Shown piece by piece: positions 36,183-44,342 of a stretch of DNA of 64,000 nucleotides. Both the position numbers and the translations under genes were made by a program. Every line of letters begins with the position of its first letter. Within the stretch, counting starts at the first letter, position 1. This DNA is from Mucilaginibacter jinjuensis (GTDB taxonomy: Bacteria; Bacteroidota; Bacteroidia; Sphingobacteriales; Sphingobacteriaceae). Location: the NCBI RefSeq assembly GCF_028596025.1, contig NZ_CP117167.1, positions 1,240,001-1,304,000 of the forward strand, read 5' to 3'. The notes below the pieces were generated by a model, which saw only the letters and a program-made list of their open reading frames with translations, had not been told where the DNA came from and made no database searches.

Positions 36183-36545
36183 TTAATTTTTTTTAAATAA
36201 TGGTAATAAAATAGTCGTGTCCTGTTGGCCGTAGCCACCCGGGTAAGCCGGGTAATTAAAATTGAGTGCTGGTAAGTGCCGCTGATATAGGCGTTTCTCC
36301 AATAGGTAGCTTAGTATAGGTGTCCGGCACGGGTAAAACGTAAAATGTGTTGCCGCTGGGCGGTAGTTATGGTACCTTAAGCGGCGGCGCAGATCAGTAT
36401 CGCTTCGCCCGCAATAAATCACCTTACCCTCATTAAATAAGAGGTAAGCGCCGATCATGCGCGCCGGGATCAGATTCAGGAACACCTCTTTATAGGGGAA
36501 AACCTTCGTTTTCCCCTGGATAAATAATTGACGGACAGCGTTCAT
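36183..36545 (-). CDS. GIY-YIG nuclease-domain protein
   Basis: A 120-residue protein that is little more than the catalytic domain. 'IGAYLLFNEGKVIYCGRSDTDLRRRL' shows the GIY (Gly-Ala-Tyr 32-34) and YIG (Tyr-Cys-Gly 44-46) halves with Arg47/Arg54; a later Glu (about 83, 'YLLEKRLY') fits the metal-binding Glu of the family. It ends with Phe-Lys-Lys. It starts 4 bases past the preceding stop (ATGA overlap) and is followed 4 bases later by the GHKL ATPase, so the two form an enzyme pair. Likely DNA strand cleavage. Confidence 0.82.
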   Translation of the reverse strand: MNAVRQLFIQGKTKVFPYKEVFLNLIPARMIGAYLLFNEGKVIYCGRSDTDLRRRLRYHNYRPAATHFTFYPCRTPILSYLLEKRLYQRHLPALNFNYPAYPGGYGQQDTTILLPLFKKN

Positions 36546-37135
36546 AGGCTACCTCCCGGTATAAGTGCCATAAAATCAGCCTTGCTGAACATAAAATGCT
36601 CGATGGCCAGCTGAAAAGCCGTCTTTAGGCGCTCATCCTTCATGATGCGGTTATGGATGCTTTTCTTTATATTATAGAACTGGCGGAGGCTGACCCCAAG
36701 GCTCAGGCTGATGATGTTCTCATTAAAGCCTTCTTCATCGAGCCATAGCTGGAGCGTGGTCAGCTGTTTCCTGGTAAGCGAGCTGAAAAAACTTTGGATG
36801 ATAACCAAGACCTCGCCGAGCCGCATTGTCGGAACCTCTTCAGTCACTCGCAAATTCCTCACCTCATCCGGCAAGACCTCACGGTGCACGGAAATGTGTG
36901 TGCGGAATTTTTTCAGACGTTTGCGTCCTTCAGAAACCAAGTCTTTAGCTAATTGCTCAGCAGTTGCCTTACGCTGCGGACGGTTCAATAACCTGTCCAG
37001 CGCGTATTCCATCGTTTCGCCAGTAAAGTTGTCTGTAGTTGCGCTGCACTTCTTTTGCAGCATCGCATAGGTTTCCCAATCATACAGATGGGAAGCCTCT
37101 TGGACGTAAATGTCCGGGACTTTTTCTTTTTCCAT
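36542..37135 (-). CDS. Sigma-factor-like DNA-binding protein
   Basis: A 197-residue protein. The C-terminal half has an HTH like sigma region 4 ('LTRKQLTTLQLWLDEEGFNENIISLSLGVSLRQFYNIKKSIHNRI', about 120-164), while the N-terminal half is charged and lacks a sigma region 2. It is the first gene of the minus-strand operon (then GIY-YIG, GHKL ATPase), with the XRE gene upstream. It could target the complex to DNA or control transcription. I do not recognise a named family. Confidence 0.6.
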   Translation of the reverse strand: MEKEKVPDIYVQEASHLYDWETYAMLQKKCSATTDNFTGETMEYALDRLLNRPQRKATAEQLAKDLVSEGRKRLKKFRTHISVHREVLPDEVRNLRVTEEVPTMRLGEVLVIIQSFFSSLTRKQLTTLQLWLDEEGFNENIISLSLGVSLRQFYNIKKSIHNRIMKDERLKTAFQLAIEHFMFSKADFMALIPGGSL

Positions 37136-37286
37136 AAATTTTCAATTTTTGCTGTGGTCCGAAGAACACAACCGATTTTTACTTACGTTCCGAAGCATGT
37201 TGCTAATGAGCCTGAAGCCGATCAGCCTGCTTTCAAAATAATACGGGCATGAAAACCCGCATTTGGAAATGAGAAAGAGAAAAAAA

Positions 37287-37523
37287 TTATAAATTAAAGT
37301 CCAGCAGCTCTTTTGGATCAACCTCAAGTGCATCGGCAAGCTCCAGAAGCGTGGTCAATACAAAGTCCTCACTAGCCGTTTCGATCGAGCTTATCTTGGC
37401 CCGGTCCACTTCGCAGCGGTTCGCCAGCTCCTGCTGACTCAACCTTTGTTGTTTTCTGATCTGCTGTAAGTGCAGTCCTAAAGCCTTAAAATAAGCCTGA
37501 TGTTTTTCCCTGATCATAGCCAC
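37287..37523 (-). CDS. XRE-family regulator (C-protein-like)
   Basis: A 78-residue protein that is almost only a helix-turn-helix: 'GLHLQQIRKQQRLSQQELANRCEVDRAKISSIETASEDF' then 'LLELADALEVDPKELLDF'. Size and form are those of restriction-modification controller (C) proteins, which time expression of toxic nucleases. It is upstream of the GIY-YIG/GHKL operon (151 bases before the sigma-like start) and divergent from the sacsin/Mrr operon. A perfect 16-bp palindrome lies 32 bases upstream of its start. Confidence 0.85.
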   Translation of the reverse strand: MAMIREKHQAYFKALGLHLQQIRKQQRLSQQELANRCEVDRAKISSIETASEDFVLTTLLELADALEVDPKELLDFNL

Positions 37524-37554
37524 TGCAATTTGTTATTGAAGCGATAAAAAAATC

Positions 37555-37570
37555 GTGGCAGTACTGCCAC
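37555..37570. promoter_or_regulatory. Probable operator for the XRE controller
   Basis: Perfect palindrome GTGGCAGTACTGCCAC in the 191-base divergent gap between the xre start (37523) and the sacsin-like gene (37715). Its size matches an XRE dimer site, and it can control both operons. Binding is inference. Confidence 0.6.
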
Positions 37571-37714
37571 AAATAACTATCTGTTAGCCTACGGGAAATG
37601 ATTAAGCAATTTTGAAATAAAAGGAAAAGTTAATGATGCTATTGGCGTAACTAGTTATGCAAAACTCCAATAAATGTCATACCTTCAAATTCAATTTATC
37701 TAACCTAAACTGAT

Positions 37715-40700
37715 ATGACAGATACACTACTTCAAGTCCTTGATGAGGCTACTTCGGCCCGTGAACAGCAACGCTCAGAAAGCGAAGCGAGAGATATTAT
37801 CCACGATGTACAAAAGATTTACACAGTGCCCAAAGAAAAGCGGACGCGCTGGATATGGGAGCTCTTACAAAATGCAAGAGATGTTGCTGGTCCTGAAGGC
37901 ATTGATATCCATATCATCTTGACCCCTGATAAGCTGGTGTTTAAGCATAACGGTACCTCTTTTAAAACGAAGCATTTGCTGGCGATACTTTACAAGACCT
38001 CGACAAAATCCCTCGGTGGCGAAGATGGAACCACGGGAAAGTATGGGACCGGTTTTGTAACGACACATGTATTGAACAAGAAATTAACCGTTTCAGGCGT
38101 GCATGAAAACCCGGCAGGCGAACGGTATTTTACGATTGCAATCGACCGGACGGCGGCCCGGCTCGAGGAAAGCCAGGCGCTTGGAGCTATGCAACAAGCG
38201 TTACAGGATTCCTTTTTGGATATATCGGCCGTTGCCAATAGTCCAGCTGTCGCAATCTCTGACCGGTGGCATTCCTTTACGTATCAACTCAAACCTGAAA
38301 CCTACATTTACGCCGAAAATGGCGTTTTACATTTGCAACGAAATCTTGCCTTTTTACTGTTGATCAATCCAAAAATCAGCAGTGTTACGATCGGCGCACC
38401 TTCCGGTGAACGGAAGTATAAAGTGTCTGATGAAGCAACGGAGATTGATCATGTGCGGTTTGTTTCAGTGGAGGGGGATCATGGCTTGCTATATACCAAA
38501 GACGATCATGTGATCTTCGGTGTTCCGGCCGTAAAGAAAGTTGAAGGATTTAGGTTGTTACCGATAGAGGGCGAGGCGATCCTGTTTAAAGAATTCCCAT
38601 TGATAGGTACTGAGGGCTTTAACCTACCTGTCTTTATTCAGCATTTGAATTTCCAGCCGACCGAATTAAGAGATGCCATTCGTACAAGGCTGGCGGCCAA
38701 AGATGAACCCGATCCCATCGCTGAAAAAAACAGAACCGCGCTGACTGATTTTTTGAATAAATACCTGGCTTTCATGGAGGCTATCATCAATGCGGAGATG
38801 GACGGTACCTATTTATTTGCAAAAAGTGGTTTGCCGCAGTTTTTGGAAATCTTCCATGATCCGCAATGGTATGCAGACGAAATCCAAACAAAGATCCGCA
38901 CTGCGATTCTGGAAAAGCCGGTGGTTGTCACTTGCGCTGGAGTACCTAAAAAAATCGCTGAGGCCAAGTTTATTTTAAATGATGTTAATTTTCATGAAGA
39001 ATTTTATGACCTGGCGTCAGCCTTAATTCCAGAATTTATTCCAATTAAAAGTAGTAGCATGCACTGGGGAAAGATCATCGAGCAGAGTACTGAACAGTGG
39101 CCTGCCGGTATTATATTTACCGTGGAGGAGTTACTAAAACTTGTACCAGCAACACTTGATCTGAAAAATGATACTTCCTTTGAGTGGTTAAAAAAACTGT
39201 ATACTTTTCTTGATAACAGTGGCCTGAGCTATATGGGCGAAACGTTTGCGATTTATCCGAACGAGGCCAGTGACTTCTGTACACGCGAAGCTGTTGTCAT
39301 TCATCCAGTAATCGATAAGGAATTCAAAAAAGTGGCGGCTGGTTTGGGCCGGCCATTGGAAAAGGAGTTTCTAGACGAAAGAGTTGGTATTGTAACCGGA
39401 ATAAAGACTTTTGACTTGGACGGCTTTTTTAAAGATTTAAACAGTACCATGATCAGCGAGCTGGTGATAGATACGGCATCTGACAATCAGGTTAAATCTA
39501 TCTTTCACGTCTGCTGCCTTTTTAGAAGCGACCGGGCCTTTCGTAGGGATACCTGGTTTGATATCGCTCAGCAGTTATTACCAGATTTGATGCCGGAAAA
39601 AAAAACGGTTAGCGTTAATTATGAGAATTATTGGCGGTCTGCGGAAGTGTGGGCGGTGAAATATATTTGCGCTTTAATCGAAATGGAAGCGAAACCAAGT
39701 GCATTTATTACCAAGTACTTTGATGGTGATTTTAAAGTTGGGTTTGCATGGCTTACAAAATTTATCGACTTTGTATTTGGTCTTGGAGAGGATGTGAAAG
39801 AGCCAATATTAAAGAGAAAAATCATCGCTGTTCAGTCAGACGCGTTTAAGCCTTACCAAGAATCGATATTTAGGGAATTGGACGCCCGATTCTTTACCGA
39901 TACGATCAAAGATATTTATAAAGAAAATACAGGGCACGGTGATCCGCGAGAGTTTTTGGTAGACTCCAGGTTGCGCTCAGAAGATATTAAGGAAAAAGAT
40001 GTGGAAGAGCTGGCCAAGGAAATCGACCGCATATTTACAGATAGTAATATTGAGAGCAAAGTCAAAAAAGATGGTGAGCTAAACGAAATGTTTTTAAAGC
40101 TCGATGAGTGGTTTGAACAATTCGACCGTTCCGGGACCTATCTACGCTCCTTTGCTGCCAAGCGACCATCCTTATACATTTTAGCGCTTGGCGACGGATT
40201 TAGTAAACAGATCATGGATATACGCGCTTCGGGTAAAAGCATGGATGATATTGCGGAAATCGCCAAAATTAATCTGACCGTTGACGAGCTAAAACTATTA
40301 GAGGCCGCAGCAACGGAAGTCGGTGCCCAAAAACTATTGGCAAAAGCAAAAGAGCTGATTGCAGCCAGTCAACAGATTGTTCGCTGGAAGACGATTGGCA
40401 GAGCTGCGGAAAAAGCATTTACACAAGCCTTGGATGTGAGTGACGTGACTTTTGAAATCCTCAATCCTGATATTGGTAAGGACTTTGTGATCCTGGCGAA
40501 TGGAAGGGAATATGCGATCGAGATTAAGAGTGTGGATGCGGGCAAAGAGAATGTCAATATGTCGATTCTCCAGGGAAGCACTGCTGTGAAGGAAAAGGAT
40601 TGTTATGCACTTTGTGTCCTTTCCCGCCCAGAAGATGACAGCCCAGTTACCACCGAGTATTTTATGCAGCATGCCCGCTTTGTAGCAACAATTGGTTATG

Positions 40701-40879
40701 ACATAGGTGACTCGATCGACAAATGGAATTCAGGTATCTTAAGCTTGGATTCAGGGGCGGATGTAAAAGTAATCTTTGAAGAAAAATCGGAATCAGTTTA
40801 TGTCAGCCGGCGTATTTGGAGAGATAATATTTCTTTTGAAGATTTTCTTATTCAATTAAATGCGTATTTTCAAGCTTAA
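37715..40879 (+). CDS. Sacsin-like GHKL ATPase with C-terminal restriction-endonuclease-like domain
   Basis: A 1054-residue protein. N-terminal GHKL site: 'RWIWELLQNARDVAG' (Glu49, Asn53), 'FKHNGTSF' and 'GKYGTGFVTTHVL', as in sacsin-type ATPases (about 30-250). A long helical middle has no known domain. At the C-terminus (about 905-1000) 'FEILNPDIGKDFVI' followed by 'EYAIEIKSVDAG' gives the Asp...Glu-x-Lys pattern of DUF3883/PD-(D/E)XK nucleases. First gene of a five-gene operon with a small protein, an Mrr enzyme, a membrane protein and a DndB-like protein. Suggested role: ATP-dependent DNA restriction in the phosphorothioate system. No homology to DptF/G/H seen. Confidence 0.85.
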   Translation: MTDTLLQVLDEATSAREQQRSESEARDIIHDVQKIYTVPKEKRTRWIWELLQNARDVAGPEGIDIHIILTPDKLVFKHNGTSFKTKHLLAILYKTSTKSLGGEDGTTGKYGTGFVTTHVLNKKLTVSGVHENPAGERYFTIAIDRTAARLEESQALGAMQQALQDSFLDISAVANSPAVAISDRWHSFTYQLKPETYIYAENGVLHLQRNLAFLLLINPKISSVTIGAPSGERKYKVSDEATEIDHVRFVSVEGDHGLLYTKDDHVIFGVPAVKKVEGFRLLPIEGEAILFKEFPLIGTEGFNLPVFIQHLNFQPTELRDAIRTRLAAKDEPDPIAEKNRTALTDFLNKYLAFMEAIINAEMDGTYLFAKSGLPQFLEIFHDPQWYADEIQTKIRTAILEKPVVVTCAGVPKKIAEAKFILNDVNFHEEFYDLASALIPEFIPIKSSSMHWGKIIEQSTEQWPAGIIFTVEELLKLVPATLDLKNDTSFEWLKKLYTFLDNSGLSYMGETFAIYPNEASDFCTREAVVIHPVIDKEFKKVAAGLGRPLEKEFLDERVGIVTGIKTFDLDGFFKDLNSTMISELVIDTASDNQVKSIFHVCCLFRSDRAFRRDTWFDIAQQLLPDLMPEKKTVSVNYENYWRSAEVWAVKYICALIEMEAKPSAFITKYFDGDFKVGFAWLTKFIDFVFGLGEDVKEPILKRKIIAVQSDAFKPYQESIFRELDARFFTDTIKDIYKENTGHGDPREFLVDSRLRSEDIKEKDVEELAKEIDRIFTDSNIESKVKKDGELNEMFLKLDEWFEQFDRSGTYLRSFAAKRPSLYILALGDGFSKQIMDIRASGKSMDDIAEIAKINLTVDELKLLEAAATEVGAQKLLAKAKELIAASQQIVRWKTIGRAAEKAFTQALDVSDVTFEILNPDIGKDFVILANGREYAIEIKSVDAGKENVNMSILQGSTAVKEKDCYALCVLSRPEDDSPVTTEYFMQHARFVATIGYDIGDSIDKWNSGILSLDSGADVKVIFEEKSESVYVSRRIWRDNISFEDFLIQLNAYFQA

Positions 40880-40906
40880 TCAATTCAACCTAATATAGAT
40901 GTTAAG

Positions 40907-41131
40907 ATGGAAACAAAAGGTAAGCGATCGTTCATCGCTGTGCAGGCTCTTGAGATAAAAGAGCTTTTGCATAAAATAAGGTTATCAAAGCGCGATGAGC
41001 AAAAAATGTATCGTAATAAACTTCGGAAAGACTACAAGTTTTATATTTGTGAATTTACGACATCGAACAACGGTTTTACACCTGACGATTTTGATAATCT
41101 GGTAAACGCTGGAATAATTTACCTAACCTAA
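40907..41131 (+). CDS. Small hypothetical protein in the restriction operon (74 aa)
   Basis: A 74-residue basic protein, 27 bases after the sacsin-like gene and 3 bases before the Mrr gene. It reads 'ALEIKELLHKIRLSKRDEQKMYRNKLRKDYKFYI' and ends in a short hydrophobic 'AGIIYLT'. No known domain. Tight spacing shows it belongs to the operon, perhaps as an adaptor or inhibitor of the nucleases. Confidence 0.65.
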   Translation: METKGKRSFIAVQALEIKELLHKIRLSKRDEQKMYRNKLRKDYKFYICEFTTSNNGFTPDDFDNLVNAGIIYLT

Positions 41132-41134
41132 ATA

Positions 41135-41938
41135 ATGAAAAAGCCAGCCACCATTAACGAGGCTATCAAAGAAGCTTTTAAGCGGGAAGGAAGACCTCTG
41201 CGCGTTAAGGAAGTTTACTTGCGGATAAAAGAGGACAAACTGTACCTATTCAATACAGCCACGCCGGAACAGGTTGTAAGAACGGCGCTTCGGCGGCACA
41301 GCAAATCCCTCGACTTTCCGACCTCAAGTCCCAAGAAATTGTATGTTACCCTCGATGACGGTCGATACTGGCTAATTGGCAAAATTGAAATCGGCACTGA
41401 AGGGCGGGCAACGGTTGAATCGGAGGTAAATAGCTTTGAACATCTCAAGGGAATACATAACCAATACCTAACGGATTTTAAACAACATTTACTGATCTCG
41501 CTTAAATCCATTGAGTCTCATTCCTTTGAAAGCTTTTGCAGGCATCTCCTGGTCGCTTATGGGTTCAGCGATGTTGTGGTAACTAAGAAGAGCCGGGATG
41601 GTGGCATCGACGGCTATGGCAATTTTAAGATAGGTTTGTCCTATGTGAAGGTGGCATTCCAATGTAAACGCTACGCCGAAACGCCGATCCGCAGAGGGCA
41701 AGTCGCGGAGTTCCGGGGCAATATGCCCTGGGATTATCAGCAAGGGATTTTATTTACGACCTCTACATTTACAAAGGACGCGAAAGAGGCAGCTTTCCTC
41801 GTTGGGAAAGTCCCGATCGTCCTGATCGACGGCATGGAGATCGTCAATTTTATGATCGAGAAAAAGATTGGTGTAGAAGTGGAAGAGTTACCGATTTACA
41901 CTAACGCAATAGATTTAATTCTTCAAGGAGAAGAATAA
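41135..41938 (+). CDS. Mrr-type restriction endonuclease with N-terminal winged helix
   Basis: A 267-residue protein. N-terminal part (about 5-85) looks like a HARE-HTH/winged-helix DNA-binding domain ('TINEAIKEAFKREGRPLRVKEVYLRI', then 'YVTLDDGRYWLIG'). Mrr catalytic domain (about 125-250): 'FESFCRHLLVAYGFSDVVVTKKSRDGGIDGYG' with Asp155, and 'VAFQCKRY' (Gln176, Lys178), the D-QxK nuclease core. Mrr enzymes cut DNA with foreign modification. In this operon it could sense or act on phosphorothioate-free DNA. Followed by the membrane-protein gene 29 bases later. Confidence 0.9.
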   Translation: MKKPATINEAIKEAFKREGRPLRVKEVYLRIKEDKLYLFNTATPEQVVRTALRRHSKSLDFPTSSPKKLYVTLDDGRYWLIGKIEIGTEGRATVESEVNSFEHLKGIHNQYLTDFKQHLLISLKSIESHSFESFCRHLLVAYGFSDVVVTKKSRDGGIDGYGNFKIGLSYVKVAFQCKRYAETPIRRGQVAEFRGNMPWDYQQGILFTTSTFTKDAKEAAFLVGKVPIVLIDGMEIVNFMIEKKIGVEVEELPIYTNAIDLILQGEE

Positions 41939-41966
41939 TAATTTTGAAAGAAATAATGAAGGGAGA

Positions 41967-42407
41967 ATGAGAAAAATTATAATAATGTTGTTGTACTTTC
42001 TTATAACAATTGTCGGGTTAAGTTCCATTGGTATTTGGCTTCCATTTGCAATTGATAGGCACGATTTAGGGGCTGCATCTGCTGCTACTTGGCACACACT
42101 TCCAGGTAACATTTTAACATACTCTTTGAGTATTTTTATGATAGCTGTTATCGACCGTATACTACATTTCTTAAATAGCTCGTCATATTCAAACCATTCA
42201 ATTGAATTTCTGCTGATAATTATAGTCATAGCCGGTTGTGGTTATATTGTTTATCAAAGCATTTATTTCTTAAAATTTAATCAATTGTGCGACGCGATTT
42301 ACTATGCGAAGATTGTTGCTGTTATCGCTTGGATAGCTTGGTTATACGTTAAACTACGATCACCGCATGAAGATCAATTTGCCGCTATGGGAGGACAAAT
42401 CAAATGA
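41967..42407 (+). CDS. Small membrane protein in the restriction operon
   Basis: A 146-residue integral membrane protein with four likely helices ('IIIMLLYFLITIVGLSSIGIWLPF', 'ILTYSLSIFMIAVIDRIL', 'FLLIIIVIAGCGYIVYQSIYFL' and 'IVAVIAWIAWLYVKL'). No known family. Its stop overlaps the DGQHR gene start by 4 bases (ATGA), so it is translated with it. Membrane partners occur in several defence systems, but no abortive-infection motif is seen. Confidence 0.7.
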   Translation: MRKIIIMLLYFLITIVGLSSIGIWLPFAIDRHDLGAASAATWHTLPGNILTYSLSIFMIAVIDRILHFLNSSSYSNHSIEFLLIIIVIAGCGYIVYQSIYFLKFNQLCDAIYYAKIVAVIAWIAWLYVKLRSPHEDQFAAMGGQIK

Positions 42408-43624
42408 GTTTTTTAAAAATAAATGCAATAAAAATTACTCAACCGCTGGGTGATTTTTTTATAACAGGGTTAAATGCCGCCTCGCTAAGGATAATTGCTT
42501 TTTCAGAAGAACTTCAATACTATGATGAAAGTGGAAAGCTTCAGGGTAGTCAACGAAAGATCGATGATCGACGTTTAAAAGAAATCGGTAGGTACATCGA
42601 TTCAGTAGAATTATCCTTTCCTAACTCCATAATTTTAGCCGTTAATTATAATGAAGAGGGGGAGTTAATCGAAAATAGTAATGACAGATGGTATTACAAT
42701 CAAATCGAAGGTAATCATTATGAAATAATTGTTCCGACCGACAAAAAGTTGGCGGCAATAATTGATGGTCAGCACCGGCTTAAAGGTTTTGACTATATAA
42801 CCGACAATACACGTTTGCAAGTTGAGTTACCCTGTTCAATCTTTTTCGATTTACCCAATTCTTATCAAGCGTATTTATTTGCGACGATAAACGGTAACCA
42901 AAAAAAGGTAGACAAGAGTTTAGCCTTAGAGCAATTTGGCTTTAATGTAGAAGATGAACCACAGCATTCATGGACACCCGAAAAATTAGCGGTGTATTTT
43001 GTAAGACAGTTAAATTTCAAAGATAGTCCGTTAAAAGGGCATATCCGAATCGCGCCCAAGATGTCTCAAGACTTACAGAAAGAGATATTTACCGAACAAT
43101 CCCAGTGGATGGTTTCTACAGCGACAGTTGTAGATGGCATCTTAAATTTAATAAGCTCAAAACCGAAAAGAGATCGAGTTGAAATGGCACAGGAGAATAT
43201 CTGGGGTAAAAGGTCGAGGTCTATGGTTGAAAAATTCAAAAGCGATAAGTCACCTCTTAGGCAACTATATCTCGACAAAAGCGATGATGAAATTTTTAAA
43301 AAAGTTTTTGATTTTCTGGTTGTCGCAAAAAAAACTGTATGGAACAAATTCGATTCCAAATCATATATATTTAAAACCGTGGGAGTTCAAGCACTCTTCG
43401 ATTTTCTAAAGCGGATTTTGGAAGTCAATCCCAATGCTGACGAATCAACATTCAGACGATATTTCACAAATATCGACCAATACGATTTTAGTAAAAACAC
43501 CATCCAAGCTTCCGGAATAGGCAGGAAAAATATCAGAGACGCCCTGTTGTATTCTGCCGGATTACTCGAGGTGACTAAACTCTCGGTTGACACTTTGGAT
43601 AAAATAAAAAGTCTTAAAAGTTAG
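42404..43624 (+). CDS. DGQHR-motif protein, DndB-like
   Basis: A 406-residue protein. 'KLAAIIDGQHRLKGFDYI' (motif 121-125) is the DGQHR signature of DndB, the regulatory protein of DNA phosphorothioation, and of a few related nucleotide-linked proteins. N-terminal 'RKIDDRRLKEIGRYIDS' and 'FPNSIILAV' are also usual. Dnd operons normally have dndB next to dndC; here it is 8.5 kb away, at the end of the sacsin/Mrr operon. That placement ties the restriction-like genes to the dnd genes. DndB proteins repress dnd expression or influence modification frequency; which role applies is open. Confidence 0.82.
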   Translation: MSFLKINAIKITQPLGDFFITGLNAASLRIIAFSEELQYYDESGKLQGSQRKIDDRRLKEIGRYIDSVELSFPNSIILAVNYNEEGELIENSNDRWYYNQIEGNHYEIIVPTDKKLAAIIDGQHRLKGFDYITDNTRLQVELPCSIFFDLPNSYQAYLFATINGNQKKVDKSLALEQFGFNVEDEPQHSWTPEKLAVYFVRQLNFKDSPLKGHIRIAPKMSQDLQKEIFTEQSQWMVSTATVVDGILNLISSKPKRDRVEMAQENIWGKRSRSMVEKFKSDKSPLRQLYLDKSDDEIFKKVFDFLVVAKKTVWNKFDSKSYIFKTVGVQALFDFLKRILEVNPNADESTFRRYFTNIDQYDFSKNTIQASGIGRKNIRDALLYSAGLLEVTKLSVDTLDKIKSLKS

Positions 43625-44117
43625 TCACTTTAATTGGTTCTTTGAACTTTCAAATATCCTGATTAGTACATAAAACCTGAGCGTGATGTTGCTGTGGACT
43701 CGGTTATAATCAATTAACGCGATGGTCTTAAAGTTTGCATCATAATTATAATTCACAATGTGACGAATATGGTGTGAATGCTGTTTTATTAAAGTCAGAT
43801 ATATAACATCCAAGCGGCAACCAAGCAATAATCTTGCAGTGCCGCGGTAATGTTAATATTAAACGAACAACAGATAACTATTTATTATCTGTTTTTTTTA
43901 AGATTTTTTATTCTTAAGCGATCTGTTGAACGTCAGCCTTGCAATTTTTACGTTTTTTGCCGACATTTGAATAAGCTTCAATTAGAAATAAGTCGTTGTC
44001 CGTTCTTAAAAATTGTCGCTCGCAAATATTTAAAAAAAATTGACCAATAATTGTCAATCAAAAATAATTTGCTGCAAAGTAGCTGATTTACTGTTACTTG
44101 TGATTGGTTAGCATCCG
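43625..44117. other. Intergenic, 493 bp, no supported gene
   Basis: AT-rich gap from the DGQHR gene to the tRNA fragment. Two short frames (minus 43625-43828 and plus 43850-44050) have no recognisable features. It contains a terminator-like hairpin at 43869-43893. Confidence 0.5.
43869..43893 (+). terminator. Terminator-like hairpin
   Basis: AACAGATAA / TTATCTGTT, 9-bp stem with a 7-base loop, then a T run. It is 245 bases past the DGQHR stop, so it may end that operon or an unrecognised small transcript. Confidence 0.6.
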
Positions 44118-44162
44118 ACTGAAAATCCTTGTGTCACTGGTTCGATCCCAGTTGGTACCACA
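44118..44162 (+). tRNA. 3' fragment of a tRNA-Phe gene (attachment-site remnant)
   Basis: ACTGAAAATCC contains the GAA anticodon with flanking loop of tRNA-Phe; then a T arm ACTGG-TTCGATC-CCAGT (44136-44152) and an acceptor 3' strand TGGTACCACA. The 5' half is missing: upstream bases cannot form the D arm or pair with the acceptor. A 3' tRNA piece next to a tyrosine recombinase gene (start 44343) is the typical att footprint of an island that uses the tRNA 3' end. It is not a working tRNA. Confidence 0.75.
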
Positions 44163-44167
44163 AAATT

Positions 44168-44201
44168 AAAAAGGCTTTTTCTTAACTGAAAAGGCCTTTT
44201 T
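44168..44201 (+). terminator. Terminator following the tRNA fragment
   Basis: AAAAAGGC / GCCTTTTT outer stem with an inner TTTTC / GAAAA stem and loop TTAACT, ending in T5. It stands directly after the tRNA fragment, as expected for a tRNA terminator carried along with the 3' end. Confidence 0.75.
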
Positions 44202-44342
44202 AGATTAAATTAGGCCGTTTTAGACTTTAGTCATCTGGTAGGTACAACTCTGTTCTGTCAGCTTTTCCATAATAATTTGTTGAACTTGACGTAAAGTGTG
44301 GTACAAATGTGGTACAGAACTTTTCGTCGTAACGTAGAATTT

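Noticed and set aside
36183..36238. Upstream start (36238) for the GHKL ATPase
   Set aside because: It would overlap the GIY-YIG gene by 56 bases and add residues unlike the family; ATG 36178 gives normal spacing.
37142..37339. 65-residue minus frame between the XRE gene and the sigma-like gene
   Set aside because: It begins inside the XRE gene in another frame and has no features.
43850..44050. 66-residue plus-strand frame near the tRNA fragment
   Set aside because: Its start lies across the terminator-like hairpin, and the composition matches random AT-rich DNA.
44100..44162. A complete tRNA-Phe gene
   Set aside because: Only the anticodon loop, T arm and 3' acceptor strand are present; the upstream bases give no D arm or matching 5' acceptor strand and the anticodon stem is mismatched.
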